Shown one piece after another: positions 26,140 through 35,110 of a stretch of DNA of 64,000 bases. How positions within the stretch are numbered: position 1 is the first letter of the stretch; each line of letters opens with the position of its first letter. Under the pieces are notes generated by a model. It did no database searches. It was not told where the DNA came from and saw only the letters and a list, made by a program, of their open reading frames with translations. The position numbers were made by a program, and so were the translations under genes. Source of the DNA: Scopulibacillus daqui (GTDB lineage Bacteria; Bacillota; Bacilli; Bacillales; Sporolactobacillaceae); the NCBI RefSeq assembly GCF_016908855.1, contig NZ_JAFBER010000001.1, positions 62,001-126,000 on the forward strand, written 5' to 3'.

Positions 26140-26261
26140 AAAAAAAATCTCCCTTGAAAATTTTTTCAAACACGCATTCAAACATATGAAGCGTATACGG
26201 GGAGAGCGAAAATATATAATTTCTTCCTAAAAAGCGGGGAAGAATAGACTATTTATTTACG

Positions 26262-26306
26262 CTCCCTAGTTTTGTTTAATGAGGGGCGGGAATTTCGAAC
26301 CCTCAC
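26262..26306 (-). promoter_or_regulatory. preQ1 class I riboswitch
   Basis: The minus strand reads GAGGG-TTC...(14-nt loop)...CCCTC-A, then an A-rich tail ending AAAACTAGGGA. This is the P1 stem, C-rich loop and A-rich pseudoknot tail of preQ1-I. It lies about 120 bp upstream of queD. A hairpin TTCTTCC/GGAAGAA (26221-26243) between aptamer and gene could be part of the expression platform. A TATAAT on the minus strand at 26384-26389 fits a start about 70 nt before the aptamer. Confidence 0.85.
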
Positions 26307-26525
26307 AGTTGCAGAAAAAAATCGCTGGCACTGCGCCCTAATGCGATGTACCTAAATGATATTTTCCTTGCGTACAAAGATGTATTATACCAAATAAATA
26401 AGTTAAAGAAAACTCATGCTAAAATATTAAACTTCTGGATGATGATATGGATTCGATAGTGAAAAACACCAAAGTCTTTCCGAAAAATTATAATTAAGAG
26501 ATTGACATGTAAAGGACGGTGTATC

Positions 26526-27488
26526 ATGACCTTAACAAACAAATGCATTTCAATCGGCGATGCGGCGGTTGAATTTATACCTGTTGATGAAAAGAATGGA
26601 TTAAAAGATGCACAGCATTATGAGCGGGAGGCTTCCGGCGTGGCCGCTTTAACTGCGGCGGCTGTCGCTGTCATGGGCGCAAAATGCCAAATGGTCGGCA
26701 AAACCGGCAACGATGCTTTTGGCGAGTTCCTCATCGAAACGCTTAAATCTAATGGTGTGGATGTCAATTATTTTTCACAAACGCCAAAAGCAAATACAAG
26801 TGTCAGCTTTATTTCTGCTGATGATCGGGAAACTATTTTTTTTAGAGAGTCTTCTGCAGACATGCTGCTAAAATCTGAAGATATTCATTCCCATTGGTTT
26901 GAGAAAGGTGATGTTCTCTTTTTCAGTTCTATGCCATTAATCAAAAATACATCGAGAGCAGCGCTCGAAACGGCTATTAATCTGGCAGGAAGAAATGGAT
27001 GCATGATTACATTTGCTCCGCGGTTATCTGTAAAACACTGGCCAAATGAGACCATTACGCGGGAAACGATTCTCCATTTTATTCCTCACTCGCATATTCT
27101 CATTTTAGATGAAGACGAATGCCGTTTTCTGACAAACAAAACGGATGAATATGCCGCTGCGAAACAGCTTTTTACCGGGAAAACCAAACTGTTAATAATA
27201 AAAAAAGGAAAGCAAGGGCTGACTTATGTCACTAGAAGAGAACGGGGCCACATTGATTACCTTTTAGAAACGGTCAATCCTATCGGTGCAGGAGAGGAGG
27301 CTTTTATCGGCAGTCTCATTTATGAATGTCTTCGTAAAGAAATAACGCCTGAAACGATAAATGAAGTGATATATGATCGGATCGTATTAGAAGATTTGCT
27401 GTTAAAGGCGCTGGCTTCAAAGTGGGCGGTTTGCAAAGAAAAAGGAAAACTCAGCGCTCTTCAAGCGCTGAAAGGACTGGTAAAATAA
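26526..27488 (+). CDS. PfkB-family carbohydrate kinase-like protein, degenerate active site
   Basis: A 320-residue ribokinase-fold protein. The fold is clear (ISIGDAAVEFIPVDE, MVGKTGNDAFGEFLIETLKSNGVDV, LLIIKKGKQGLTYV, NPIGAGEEAFIGSLIYECL). However, the N-terminal GG-A-x-x-N motif is replaced by S37-G-V-A-A-L, and the C-terminal DTxGAGDAF motif reads NPIGAGEEAF. Thus the catalytic Asp is Glu-257 and the preceding Asp is Asn-251. It may be inactive, regulatory or altered in specificity. Start ATG 26526 has AAAGGA 9 bases upstream; TTG 26502 is in frame. Monocistronic. Confidence 0.8.
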   Translation: MTLTNKCISIGDAAVEFIPVDEKNGLKDAQHYEREASGVAALTAAAVAVMGAKCQMVGKTGNDAFGEFLIETLKSNGVDVNYFSQTPKANTSVSFISADDRETIFFRESSADMLLKSEDIHSHWFEKGDVLFFSSMPLIKNTSRAALETAINLAGRNGCMITFAPRLSVKHWPNETITRETILHFIPHSHILILDEDECRFLTNKTDEYAAAKQLFTGKTKLLIIKKGKQGLTYVTRRERGHIDYLLETVNPIGAGEEAFIGSLIYECLRKEITPETINEVIYDRIVLEDLLLKALASKWAVCKEKGKLSALQALKGLVK

Positions 27489-27645
27489 TCTATGAGGCTG
27501 TCGGGGTCAACTTCGGCGGCCTCTTTGCATATCATTTTTTCTTCTTAGTCGAATGTGCTACTCTAAAACTAAATAGCATAATAGGCTAAAATATAGATAA
27601 CGATAACGGCTTTTTCTTTCATATCTCAAAAAGGGGAGATTAGTG

Positions 27646-28404
27646 TTGAACGAAACCATTCAAACAATTTTAAATCATCGCTCAATAAGATCATTTGAAG
27701 ATAAGAAACTCACCGGCGAACAAATTGAAGTTATCGTAAAAAGTGCGCAGGCTGCCTCAACCTCAAGTTTCATCCAAGCTTATACGATTATTGGGATTAC
27801 CGATCGGGAAAAGAAAGAAAAACTGGCTGAACTCGCTGGGCATCAGCGCTATGTAGCGGAAAACGGACACCTTTTTGTATTTTGCTCAGATCTTCATCGC
27901 CACAAGCTTGCAGCCGAAATAGAAGGATTAGAGACAGAGGATATTTTGACATCCATTGAATCAACAGAAATGTTCATGGTCAGCTGCATCGATGCGGCAT
28001 TAGCGGCGCAAAATGCGGTCATTGCGGCTGAATCAATGGGTCTTGGCATTTGTTATATTGGCGGAATCAGAAATAATCTCCATGAAGTCACTAAACTTTT
28101 AAAAACGCCTGACCGAGTCATTCCGTTATTTGGGCTTTGTGTCGGCTATCCGGCAAAAGCAGCCGCCCAAAAGCAGCGTCTGCCTTTTGAAAATATTTAT
28201 CATCAAGAGGCATATGTTCAAGACGATGAAGCATTAAAAGAACAATTAAAACAATACAATCATGATATTGCGGCATACTATAAAGAACGGACAGGCGGGA
28301 AAAGGGCCGATCGCTGGACAGAGCAAATAGCGTCGAAGGTTTCGCATCCAACCCGTATGTATATGAAACAATTTCTGCAAAGCAAAGGCCTTCCTTTAGA
28401 TTAA
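27646..28404 (+). CDS. nfrA: oxygen-insensitive NAD(P)H nitroreductase/flavin reductase, NfrA type
   Basis: A flavoprotein of about 252 residues of the NfsA/FRP group, which reduces nitro compounds, quinones or FMN with NAD(P)H. FMN-binding and family motifs are HRSIRSF near the N-terminus, AAQNAVIAAESMGLGICYIGGIRNN, LFGLCVGYP and the Lys/Arg-rich C-terminus ending ASKVSHPTRMYMKQFL. The start is probably TTG 27646 (GGGGAG 7 bases upstream); GTG 27643 is also possible. It is followed 19 bp later by a DCC-family gene and probably forms an operon with it. Confidence 0.88.
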   Translation: MNETIQTILNHRSIRSFEDKKLTGEQIEVIVKSAQAASTSSFIQAYTIIGITDREKKEKLAELAGHQRYVAENGHLFVFCSDLHRHKLAAEIEGLETEDILTSIESTEMFMVSCIDAALAAQNAVIAAESMGLGICYIGGIRNNLHEVTKLLKTPDRVIPLFGLCVGYPAKAAAQKQRLPFENIYHQEAYVQDDEALKEQLKQYNHDIAAYYKERTGGKRADRWTEQIASKVSHPTRMYMKQFLQSKGLPLD

Positions 28405-28423
28405 ATCAGTGAGGGTGATCACA

Positions 28424-28807
28424 TTGTCTCAAAGACTGCTTGTTTTTTATGATGGCGATTGCAGGCTTTGCACAGCTGCGATGCGGATGTTAAAAAAGCG
28501 GGACAAGAAGAAGCGGATTGCATGGATGTCTTTCAGAAATCCAATGGTGATGAAGGCATATCGCCTCAAAGACAAGCACCCTGAGGAAAGGATTTATGCC
28601 ATCGACACTAAGAAGAGGCGCGATTTCACAGGAATTTATACAGTTCGTGAAATTGCGAAACAGATCCCTGCCTATTGGATAGCTGTTCCTTTTATTCAAA
28701 TAGCGATCTTTTTAGGCGTTGGTCATCAATTATATGACTTTATTGCAAAAAGAAGACATTTGTTTCCTGTTGGCAAATGTAAAGATGATCATTGCCGGAT
28801 ATCTTAG
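28424..28807 (+). CDS. DCC-family thiol-disulfide oxidoreductase-like protein (DUF393, YuxK)
   Basis: About 127 residues. The N-terminal motif YDGDCRLCTAAM contains the D-x-x-C-x-x-C-like pair that defines the DCC family (Asp-Cys-Cys), predicted thioredoxin-like oxidoreductases. The C-terminal half has a hydrophobic stretch and a final Cys pair region (KCKDDHC). The start is TTG 28424 with GAGGGTGA 5-6 bases upstream; a GTG at 28409 precedes that SD. Operon partner of the nitroreductase, so a joint role in redox stress is plausible. Confidence 0.85.
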   Translation: MSQRLLVFYDGDCRLCTAAMRMLKKRDKKKRIAWMSFRNPMVMKAYRLKDKHPEERIYAIDTKKRRDFTGIYTVREIAKQIPAYWIAVPFIQIAIFLGVGHQLYDFIAKRRHLFPVGKCKDDHCRIS

Positions 28808-28816
28808 CCCAAATAA

Positions 28817-28848
28817 AGACTCTCCTAATGATAAGGAGAGTCTTATGC
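28817..28848. terminator. bidirectional terminator between the DCC gene and menA
   Basis: A perfect 11-bp stem AAGACTCTCCT/AGGAGAGTCTT with a 6-base loop. Downstream sequence is T-rich on both strands (TTATGCTTT and TTTATTTG). Confidence 0.7.
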
Positions 28849-28849
28849 T

Positions 28850-29767
28850 TTATACAAAGTAATCCAAAACTAAGCCGATAGCCAGCAAAAAGCCGAAAAG
28901 GGTTTGCATTTGCGCAGTTGCTTTCATAGCAGGCATCAGCTGGATTGATTTTGTTTTGCCGATAAATAATTTTGTTGCTTGAATGGCTTTAGGCAAGCTG
29001 GCAAAAACTATCATCATCCATGCCGATTCTATTTTGAAAATCATTAATCCGATAATCCAAAGGTATGATAAAACAAAAAGACCGGCAAGCAACATAATCG
29101 CTCTTTTTCTTCCTAAAAGGATCGGCAATGTGTGTCTGCCTTTTTCTTTATCGCCTTCTAAATCGCGGATATTATTAGCCATATTAATGCCGCCGACTAA
29201 CAGCCCGACAGGAACAGCAATTAAAATACAATTTAGAGTGACAGTGCCTGTTTGAATATAGAAGGAAATTAAAATAATAATAAAGCCCATGAACAGTCCC
29301 GCGGCGAGTTCTCCCAGCGGTGTGTAGGCGATAGGATAAGGACCGCCCGAATAAAAATAGGCAACCATCATGCAAACCAAACCAATCACTGCCAGCCACC
29401 AGCTGCTTTCCATGCAGATATAGACACCGATAAGAATGGCGATAAAGCAAAAAGTGTAGGCGAGATTCAACACAGTCTTTGGTTTTACGCCATCGCGGAC
29501 AATCGTCCCGCCGATGCCGACTGACTCCTCGGTATCCAAACCCCTTTTGAAATCGAAGTATTCGTTAAAAAGGTTTGTAGCAATTTGGATAAGCATTGAG
29601 GCGGCCAGCATGGCGATAAAAAGGGATATGCGAAAGCCGCTGACAGGAAGGGCGATGGCCGTTCCCAAAGTTACAGGGACGAAAGAGGCATTTAATGTAT
29701 GCGGACGCAGCATATGCCACCATTTCTTCCAGCCAGTGTTTTTACTGACTTTTTCAGTTTTTTTCAT
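28850..29767 (-). CDS. menA: 1,4-dihydroxy-2-naphthoate polyprenyltransferase MenA
   Basis: A 305-residue UbiA-superfamily membrane enzyme that prenylates 1,4-dihydroxy-2-naphthoate to demethylmenaquinone. The first Asp-rich motif lies in NLFNEYFDFKRGLDTEE (N-x3-D-x3 type) and the second in NNIRDLEGDKEKGRHTLPILLG. The opening WWHMLRPHTLNASFVPV is typical. About nine helices are visible. It is divergent from menF across 331 bp, as in several bacilli. Confidence 0.96.
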   Translation of the reverse strand: MKKTEKVSKNTGWKKWWHMLRPHTLNASFVPVTLGTAIALPVSGFRISLFIAMLAASMLIQIATNLFNEYFDFKRGLDTEESVGIGGTIVRDGVKPKTVLNLAYTFCFIAILIGVYICMESSWWLAVIGLVCMMVAYFYSGGPYPIAYTPLGELAAGLFMGFIIILISFYIQTGTVTLNCILIAVPVGLLVGGINMANNIRDLEGDKEKGRHTLPILLGRKRAIMLLAGLFVLSYLWIIGLMIFKIESAWMMIVFASLPKAIQATKLFIGKTKSIQLMPAMKATAQMQTLFGFLLAIGLVLDYFV

Positions 29768-29806
29768 ATTTTTCTCTCCTGTATGACATCTATACTTTTA
29801 ATGCGC

Positions 29807-29844
29807 GTTCAAAAAGAAGAACCTGTTTCCCGGACTTTTTGAAC
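29807..29844. repeat. inverted-repeat element, copy 1
   Basis: Arms GTTCAAAAAG and CTTTTTGAAC are perfect complements around an 18-base GC-richer centre. A second copy with nearly identical arms lies at 34984-35025. It sits in the menA 5' region and has no clear T tail toward menA. It looks like a small dispersed hairpin repeat. Confidence 0.65.
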
Positions 29845-29923
29845 TTCATCTCATAACCTCTTCAAGTTTATGAAAATAGTGCTCAAGTGTCAACTTATTG
29901 ATAAAAAAATAAATGCAATAATA

Positions 29924-29952
29924 TTGACATTCACTAATTAAAATGATATTAA
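29924..29952 (+). promoter_or_regulatory. promoter of the men operon
   Basis: A perfect TTGACA (29924-29929), 17-base spacer, and TATTAA. The leader of about 140 nt before menF contains two hairpins: TGGGG/CCCCA near 30000-30023 and GACCGG/CCGGTC at 30054-30071. Nothing else is seen in the menA-menF gap. Confidence 0.6.
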
Positions 29953-30098
29953 ATTGAATTTCCAGTTATGAATACGTCCCGCAATGTACCATTTTATGGG
30001 GAATGCCGGATGATTGACACCCCAAAAATAACAAGTGTATTCTTAAAAAGTGAGACCGGCCGATACCGGTCGTTTTCCAATGTGACGGAGTTGATTTG

Positions 30099-31502
30099 AT
30101 GATTATTGAAAAACAACTTGAATGGTTAGATTGTCTTAAAGAAGGTTGTCAAAAAGCGCAAAAGCTGTCAAAACAAATTTTAGTCAGCTTTACGAAACGC
30201 TTGCAGGAAACAGTCACCCCTCTTGACTTTTTTGAAAACGGCAGACATACGTTCCGAGGGTCTCGAATGTATTGGTCTGATGGCCAGGACATGGTATTGG
30301 CTGGAGCGGGTGCGGCGGCAACATATGCTGCCGGTATAGATAACCGAACGCTTGCTGTGGAAACAGCTTGGAAAGAGACATTGGAAGATGCGCTTATATT
30401 TGGAGACAAACAAGTACGCGGTACAGGTCCTGTACTGATGGGCGGCTTTTCTTTTGACCCATGGCGGGAAAAAACTTCATTATGGAACAACTTCCGTCAA
30501 AATGAATGTATCGTCCCGCAGTTCTTGTTGACAAAGAAGCAAAATAACTATTACTTGACGTTTAGCGCATTAGTTAATGAACAAACAGATATTGATCGGC
30601 TATATAGGCAAATGATAGAAAAATATAATGAATTAACTTCCAAATGTCAAGAAAGATCAGATGCCCATATAGAAGAGTCGCTTAACATTACAGAAAATGA
30701 AAAAGAACGCTGGCTTGATATTGTAGAAAAAGCGGTTACAGATATAAAAAGGCAGGCTATGGAGAAAGTCGTTTTGTCTCGAACATTAACCGTTACCCGT
30801 GAAACGCCGTTTGACACAACAGAAGTGCTTGAAAGGCTTCAAGAAAAACAGTCCCACAGTTTTATATTTGCGGTTGAGCGGGGGGACAGTGCATTTATTG
30901 GCGCCACGCCTGAGCGATTAATTAAAAAGTCAGGGAATCAAATTAAAACCATGTGTTTAGCGGGATCCATTGCCCGTGGAAAAACAATGGAAGAAGACAA
31001 GAAGCTTGGTGAAGCGCTGTTAAATGATGAGAAGAATCTCGCTGAACATCAAACGGTTGTCAATATGATATCGGATGTCATGGAAAGGCTGTGCCGATCA
31101 GTTTACAAGCCGCCGGCGCCCGCTCTATATAAAGTAAAAGATGTCCAGCACCTTTACACACCCATCTCGGCTGAAGCAAATGACGATATCACCTTGTTCG
31201 CCTTTGTCGATAAACTTCACCCGACTCCGGCTCTGGGCGGTGAACCTAAGGAAAAAGCCGTGAAATGGATTAGAGAAAATGAAACTTATGAGCGCGGCTG
31301 GTACGGCTCGCCGCTGGGCTGGGTTGACAGCCGGGGAGACGGTGAATTCAGCGTTGCGATTCGCTCAGCCCTCGTAAAAGGAAATACTGCGACTCTATTT
31401 GTCGGCTGCGGTATTGTTGCCGATTCTGATCCGTTAAGTGAACTGAATGAAACGAAAATGAAAGCCCGCCCGATGATAACAGCACTAGGAGGATTTGAAT
31501 AA
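30099..31502 (+). CDS. menF: isochorismate synthase MenF
   Basis: A chorismate-utilising enzyme of about 467 residues that converts chorismate to isochorismate, the first menaquinone step. The C-terminal domain carries KVVLSRTL, FIFAVERGDSAFIGATPERL, MCLAGSIARG, HTPALGGEPKEKA-like (HPTPALGGEPKEKA) and the closing WYGSPLGWVDSRGDGEFSVAIRSAL. Start ATG 30099 has GGAG 8 bases upstream; TTG 30096 is in frame. The stop overlaps the menD start. Confidence 0.95.
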   Translation: MIIEKQLEWLDCLKEGCQKAQKLSKQILVSFTKRLQETVTPLDFFENGRHTFRGSRMYWSDGQDMVLAGAGAAATYAAGIDNRTLAVETAWKETLEDALIFGDKQVRGTGPVLMGGFSFDPWREKTSLWNNFRQNECIVPQFLLTKKQNNYYLTFSALVNEQTDIDRLYRQMIEKYNELTSKCQERSDAHIEESLNITENEKERWLDIVEKAVTDIKRQAMEKVVLSRTLTVTRETPFDTTEVLERLQEKQSHSFIFAVERGDSAFIGATPERLIKKSGNQIKTMCLAGSIARGKTMEEDKKLGEALLNDEKNLAEHQTVVNMISDVMERLCRSVYKPPAPALYKVKDVQHLYTPISAEANDDITLFAFVDKLHPTPALGGEPKEKAVKWIRENETYERGWYGSPLGWVDSRGDGEFSVAIRSALVKGNTATLFVGCGIVADSDPLSELNETKMKARPMITALGGFE

Positions 31503-33265
31503 TGAGTCATCAAGAACAATTGACGAGGTTCTGTGCGGCTTTTGTTGATGAGCTGAACCGGGCCGGCGTCAAACATGTCGTTGTCAGTCCCGGCTCCCGT
31601 TCAACACCGCTCGCTATCCTATTAAATAGTCATCCCTCAATAAAAGTATGGATGAATATCGATGAACGTTCGGCGGCTTTCTTTGCGTTAGGAATGAGTA
31701 AAGCGGGTGAGCCGGCGGCTTTGTTATGCACATCAGGGACGGCTGCAGCGAACTATTACCCGGCGATTACGGAAGCGAAATTATCGAGGGTGCCTTTAAT
31801 TGTCTTGACAACAGATCGGCCCCATGAACTTCGAGATGTCGGTGCGCCTCAAGCGATTGACCAAATCAAATTGTACGGTGACCACGTGAAATGGTTTCAA
31901 GAAATGCCGCTGCCAAGCGACAATGAGGAGATGCTGAGATATGCCAGAGTTTCAGCGAGACGTGCCGTGATGACTGCCCAAGTTCAGCCATCCGGGCCTG
32001 TCCACTTGAATTTTCCTTTCCGTGAACCGCTGATTCCTGATTTGACAATAGAGCGTCTTTGGGACAGCGGATTGATCCGCGAAGGACATTTTTTGCGGAC
32101 ACCGGGTTCTTATCAGTTAGATGATAATCAAATAGAAGCGCTTTTGAATATCATCCAAAGCCGCAGAAAAGGTTTGATTGTCGTTGGCCCGCAGGCAGAT
32201 GACCGATTAGCCGAAAATATCGTTTCGCTTAGTGAACGCTTAGGCTATCCGGTTTTAGCTGATCCGCTTTCCCAGCTTCGTTCAGGCAGCCATTCGAAGG
32301 AAAACATCATTGATTGTTATGATGCTTTCTTGCGTGACAGCACAATCATTAAAAGGCTTCAACCGGAAGTTGTGATTCGGTTTGGGGCCATGCCTGTCGC
32401 TAAATCCTTTTTAATATATTTAAAAACAATGCAGCCGGAATATTATATGGTTGTCGATGAAAGCCCGGAATGGCGCGAACCGACTCATTTGGCCACAGAT
32501 ATGGTTTATGCGGAGCCAAAGCGATTGTGCGATGCTTTGCTGGACAAGATAACCGCTTTCCGGGAAGAGAATTCATGGCTTTGTCTTTGGAGAAACATCA
32601 ACCAAGCGGCCAAGCAGGAAGTTTTGGATTTTATTGATAAAGCCCATTGGTTTGAAGGACAAGCTGTTTCAGAATTGCTGGCCAGCATAAAAGAGAAGGA
32701 TGCCGCTGTTTTTGTTGGGAATAGTATGCCCGTCAGAGATTTGGATACGTTCTTGTTAAATCAACCGCAAAAAATAATGACGATGGCAAATCGCGGCGCG
32801 AACGGCATTGATGGCGTTGTTTCAACAGCGCTTGGCGCCAGCACCGCCGCAGAAAACCTTTTTCTCATTATCGGTGATTTGTCCCTCTATCATGATATGA
32901 ATGGACTGCTTGCCGGAAAGCTTCATCAGTTAAATGCAACGATTATCGTGATGAATAATAACGGCGGCGGGATTTTCTCATTTCTGCCTCAAGCAAAAGA
33001 GGCGAACGACTTTGAACAATTATTTGGCACACCGACCGATTTAGACTTTGAACTCGTGGCAAAACTGTACAATATGTCATATCAAAAAGCCGACTCATGG
33101 CCAGCCTTTCGAAAAGCGTGTAAGGATGCATTATTGACCAAAGGCTTAAAAATGATCGAAGTGCAAACGGATCGTGCGGATAATACGGAAAAACATCAGC
33201 AATTATGGGAACGCATGACAGCAGCTGTCCGCAATATGATGAATAAGGCTGATCAAGATGATTGA
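31502..33265 (+). CDS. menD: SEPHCHC synthase MenD
   Basis: A 587-residue thiamine-diphosphate enzyme that joins 2-oxoglutarate and isochorismate to SEPHCHC. The N-terminal VVSPGSRSTPLA with the catalytic Glu region IDERSAAFFALGMSKAG, and the ThDP motif GDLSLYHDMNGL...NNNGGGIFSFLPQ, are clear. Starts at ATG 31502 directly on the menF stop (TAATG), with AGGAGG upstream. The 3' end overlaps menH by 8 bp. Confidence 0.97.
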   Translation: MSHQEQLTRFCAAFVDELNRAGVKHVVVSPGSRSTPLAILLNSHPSIKVWMNIDERSAAFFALGMSKAGEPAALLCTSGTAAANYYPAITEAKLSRVPLIVLTTDRPHELRDVGAPQAIDQIKLYGDHVKWFQEMPLPSDNEEMLRYARVSARRAVMTAQVQPSGPVHLNFPFREPLIPDLTIERLWDSGLIREGHFLRTPGSYQLDDNQIEALLNIIQSRRKGLIVVGPQADDRLAENIVSLSERLGYPVLADPLSQLRSGSHSKENIIDCYDAFLRDSTIIKRLQPEVVIRFGAMPVAKSFLIYLKTMQPEYYMVVDESPEWREPTHLATDMVYAEPKRLCDALLDKITAFREENSWLCLWRNINQAAKQEVLDFIDKAHWFEGQAVSELLASIKEKDAAVFVGNSMPVRDLDTFLLNQPQKIMTMANRGANGIDGVVSTALGASTAAENLFLIIGDLSLYHDMNGLLAGKLHQLNATIIVMNNNGGGIFSFLPQAKEANDFEQLFGTPTDLDFELVAKLYNMSYQKADSWPAFRKACKDALLTKGLKMIEVQTDRADNTEKHQQLWERMTAAVRNMMNKADQDD

Positions 33266-34076
33266 ACACATTGAAACATTAGGCGTTAAGCACGCGGTTC
33301 GGGTAACAGGAGATGGCGAACCTTTATTATTATTGCACGGCTTCACCGGTTCGATGGGGACATGGGAGCCGTTTGTGGAAAAGTGGTCAAAAAGCTTTAA
33401 AGTGATTGCGATAGACATCGTTGGACACGGTCAAACCATTGCGCCGGATGATGTCAGCTGCTATAAAATGGAACATGAGGCCGCTTCAATTATGGCGCTT
33501 TTGGATCAATTGAACATTAAGAAAACCCATTTATTAGGCTACTCAATGGGCGGCAGGCTGGCTTTATTTATCAAAATCTATTACCCGGAGCAAACAGGCA
33601 GGCTATTGCTGGAAAGCAGTTCGCCCGGGCTCGGCACAGAACGGGATCGCGCCGGCCGCAAGCAGCGCGATGACGAGTTGGCTGACCGGATTGAAGCTGA
33701 CGGAGTTGAGAATTTTATCAACGAATGGGAAAAAATACCCCTTTTTAAAACCCAAGAGACGCTTCCTGAATCTGTTCGGAAAAAGATACGGCAGGAGCGT
33801 CTTAACCAAACGGCAAAAGGCTTGGCAAACAGTTTGCGCGGCATGGGGACCGGCGTTCAGCCGCCGCTGTGGAATGATATTAGGACAATATCAAGCCGTG
33901 TGTCGCTTGTTGTCGGCAGTTTGGACAAAAAATTTGTGGACATTGGTCAAGCGATGGCTCAAAGGATGCCAAATGCCGCATTTCATATTGTTCCAGATGC
34001 TGGTCATGCAATACATGTGGAACAACCGCAAATTTTTGATAAAATAGTAATGGATGATTTTAAATCCACTTTATAG
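33258..34076 (+). CDS. menH: SHCHC synthase MenH (alpha/beta hydrolase)
   Basis: A 272-residue hydrolase-fold lyase that eliminates pyruvate from SEPHCHC to give SHCHC. HGFTGSMGTWEPF forms the oxyanion loop, GYSMGGRLALF the nucleophile elbow, and DAGHAIHVEQP the catalytic His region; the Asp lies near VVGSLDKKFV. Overlaps menD and precedes menB by 72 bp, fitting the classical menFDHBE order. Confidence 0.94.
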   Translation: MIEHIETLGVKHAVRVTGDGEPLLLLHGFTGSMGTWEPFVEKWSKSFKVIAIDIVGHGQTIAPDDVSCYKMEHEAASIMALLDQLNIKKTHLLGYSMGGRLALFIKIYYPEQTGRLLLESSSPGLGTERDRAGRKQRDDELADRIEADGVENFINEWEKIPLFKTQETLPESVRKKIRQERLNQTAKGLANSLRGMGTGVQPPLWNDIRTISSRVSLVVGSLDKKFVDIGQAMAQRMPNAAFHIVPDAGHAIHVEQPQIFDKIVMDDFKSTL

Positions 34077-34148
34077 AGATCGCTGGCAGCACGTGAGCAA
34101 TCAGTGAAATGATCTCTGCAAAAAACCTAGGAAGGGAAGGAAGAATGA

Positions 34149-34967
34149 ATGGGATACGATTGGCAAACGGTCCGTACATATGATGAGATTTTATTCGAAA
34201 AATACAATGGCATTGCCAAAATTACGATGAATCGCCCGCATGTTCATAATGCCTTTACGCCGAAGACAGTTGCTGAAATGATTGACGCTTTTTCAAGAGC
34301 GCGCGATGACAGCGAGGTAGGCGTCATTATTTTAACGGGAGCTGGAGATAAAGCGTTTTGTTCCGGCGGCGACCAAAAAGTTCGCGGCCACGGCGGATAT
34401 GTAGGAGATGACAATATCCCTCGCCTTAACGTTCTTGACTTACAGCGGCTAATCCGCGCGATTCCAAAACCGGTCATTGCGATGGTTGCCGGATACGCTA
34501 TCGGCGGCGGTCACGTTCTTCATGTTGTTTGTGACTTAACTATTGCCGCAGACAATGCTGTCTTTGGACAAACCGGACCAAAAGTCGGCAGCTTTGACGC
34601 CGGCTACGGCAACAATTATTTGGCAAGAATTGTCGGTCATAAGAAAGCCCGTGAAATTTGGTATCTATGCCGCCAATATTCAGCGCAAGAGGCTCTAGAA
34701 ATGGGTCTTGTCAATACGGTTGTACCATTAGAAAAACTTGAAGAAGAAACAGTACAATGGTGTAACGAAATTCTAGAAAAAAGTTCTACAGCCATCCGTT
34801 TCCTCAAAGCATCCTTTAATGCGGATACTGATGGACTTGCCGGCTTGCAGCAGCTGGGCGGCGACGCAACGTTATTGTATTACACTACGGATGAAGCAAA
34901 AGAAGGCCGCGACGCCTTTAAAGAAAAAAGGAATCCGGACTTCTCGAAGTTCCCGCGTTTCCCATAA
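34149..34967 (+). CDS. menB: 1,4-dihydroxy-2-naphthoyl-CoA synthase MenB
   Basis: A 272-residue crotonase-family enzyme that closes the naphthoquinone ring from o-succinylbenzoyl-CoA. Family motifs are [59 protein letters not shown] and the C-terminal [16 protein letters not shown]. The GGAAGG SD precedes the ATG. A hairpin repeat and a terminator separate it from menE. Confidence 0.97.
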   Translation: MGYDWQTVRTYDEILFEKYNGIAKITMNRPHVHNAFTPKTVAEMIDAFSRARDDSEVGVIILTGAGDKAFCSGGDQKVRGHGGYVGDDNIPRLNVLDLQRLIRAIPKPVIAMVAGYAIGGGHVLHVVCDLTIAADNAVFGQTGPKVGSFDAGYGNNYLARIVGHKKAREIWYLCRQYSAQEALEMGLVNTVVPLEKLEEETVQWCNEILEKSSTAIRFLKASFNADTDGLAGLQQLGGDATLLYYTTDEAKEGRDAFKEKRNPDFSKFPRFP

Positions 34968-34983
34968 GCCGTAAAGCCAGATT

Positions 34984-35025
34984 GTTCAAGAAGACAAACA
35001 GGGTTTTTTCTCCAGCTTTTTGAAC
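34984..35025. repeat. inverted-repeat element, copy 2
   Basis: Arms GTTCAAGAAG and CTTTTTGAAC around a 22-base centre. Compared with copy 1 at 29807, the right arm is identical and the left arm differs by one base. No T run follows on the plus strand, so it is not simply the menB terminator. Confidence 0.6.
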
Positions 35026-35044
35026 ATTATCCGAATAGGCTGCA

Positions 35045-35083
35045 CAAACAAAAGCTTGATGTTACATCAAGCTTTTGTTTTAC
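35045..35083 (+). terminator. terminator between menB and menE
   Basis: A 15-bp stem, AACAAAAGCTTGATG/CATCAAGCTTTTGTT, with a 3-base loop and a short T run, 25 bp before menE. It may only reduce readthrough to menE. Confidence 0.75.
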
Positions 35084-35110
35084 ATTTTAAGTATTTAAGG
35101 AGTTCTTGTG

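Noticed and set aside
27489-27530. Terminator after the PfkB-like gene
   Set aside because: GAGGC/GCCTC pairs weakly with a long loop and without a proper T run; not strong enough to list.
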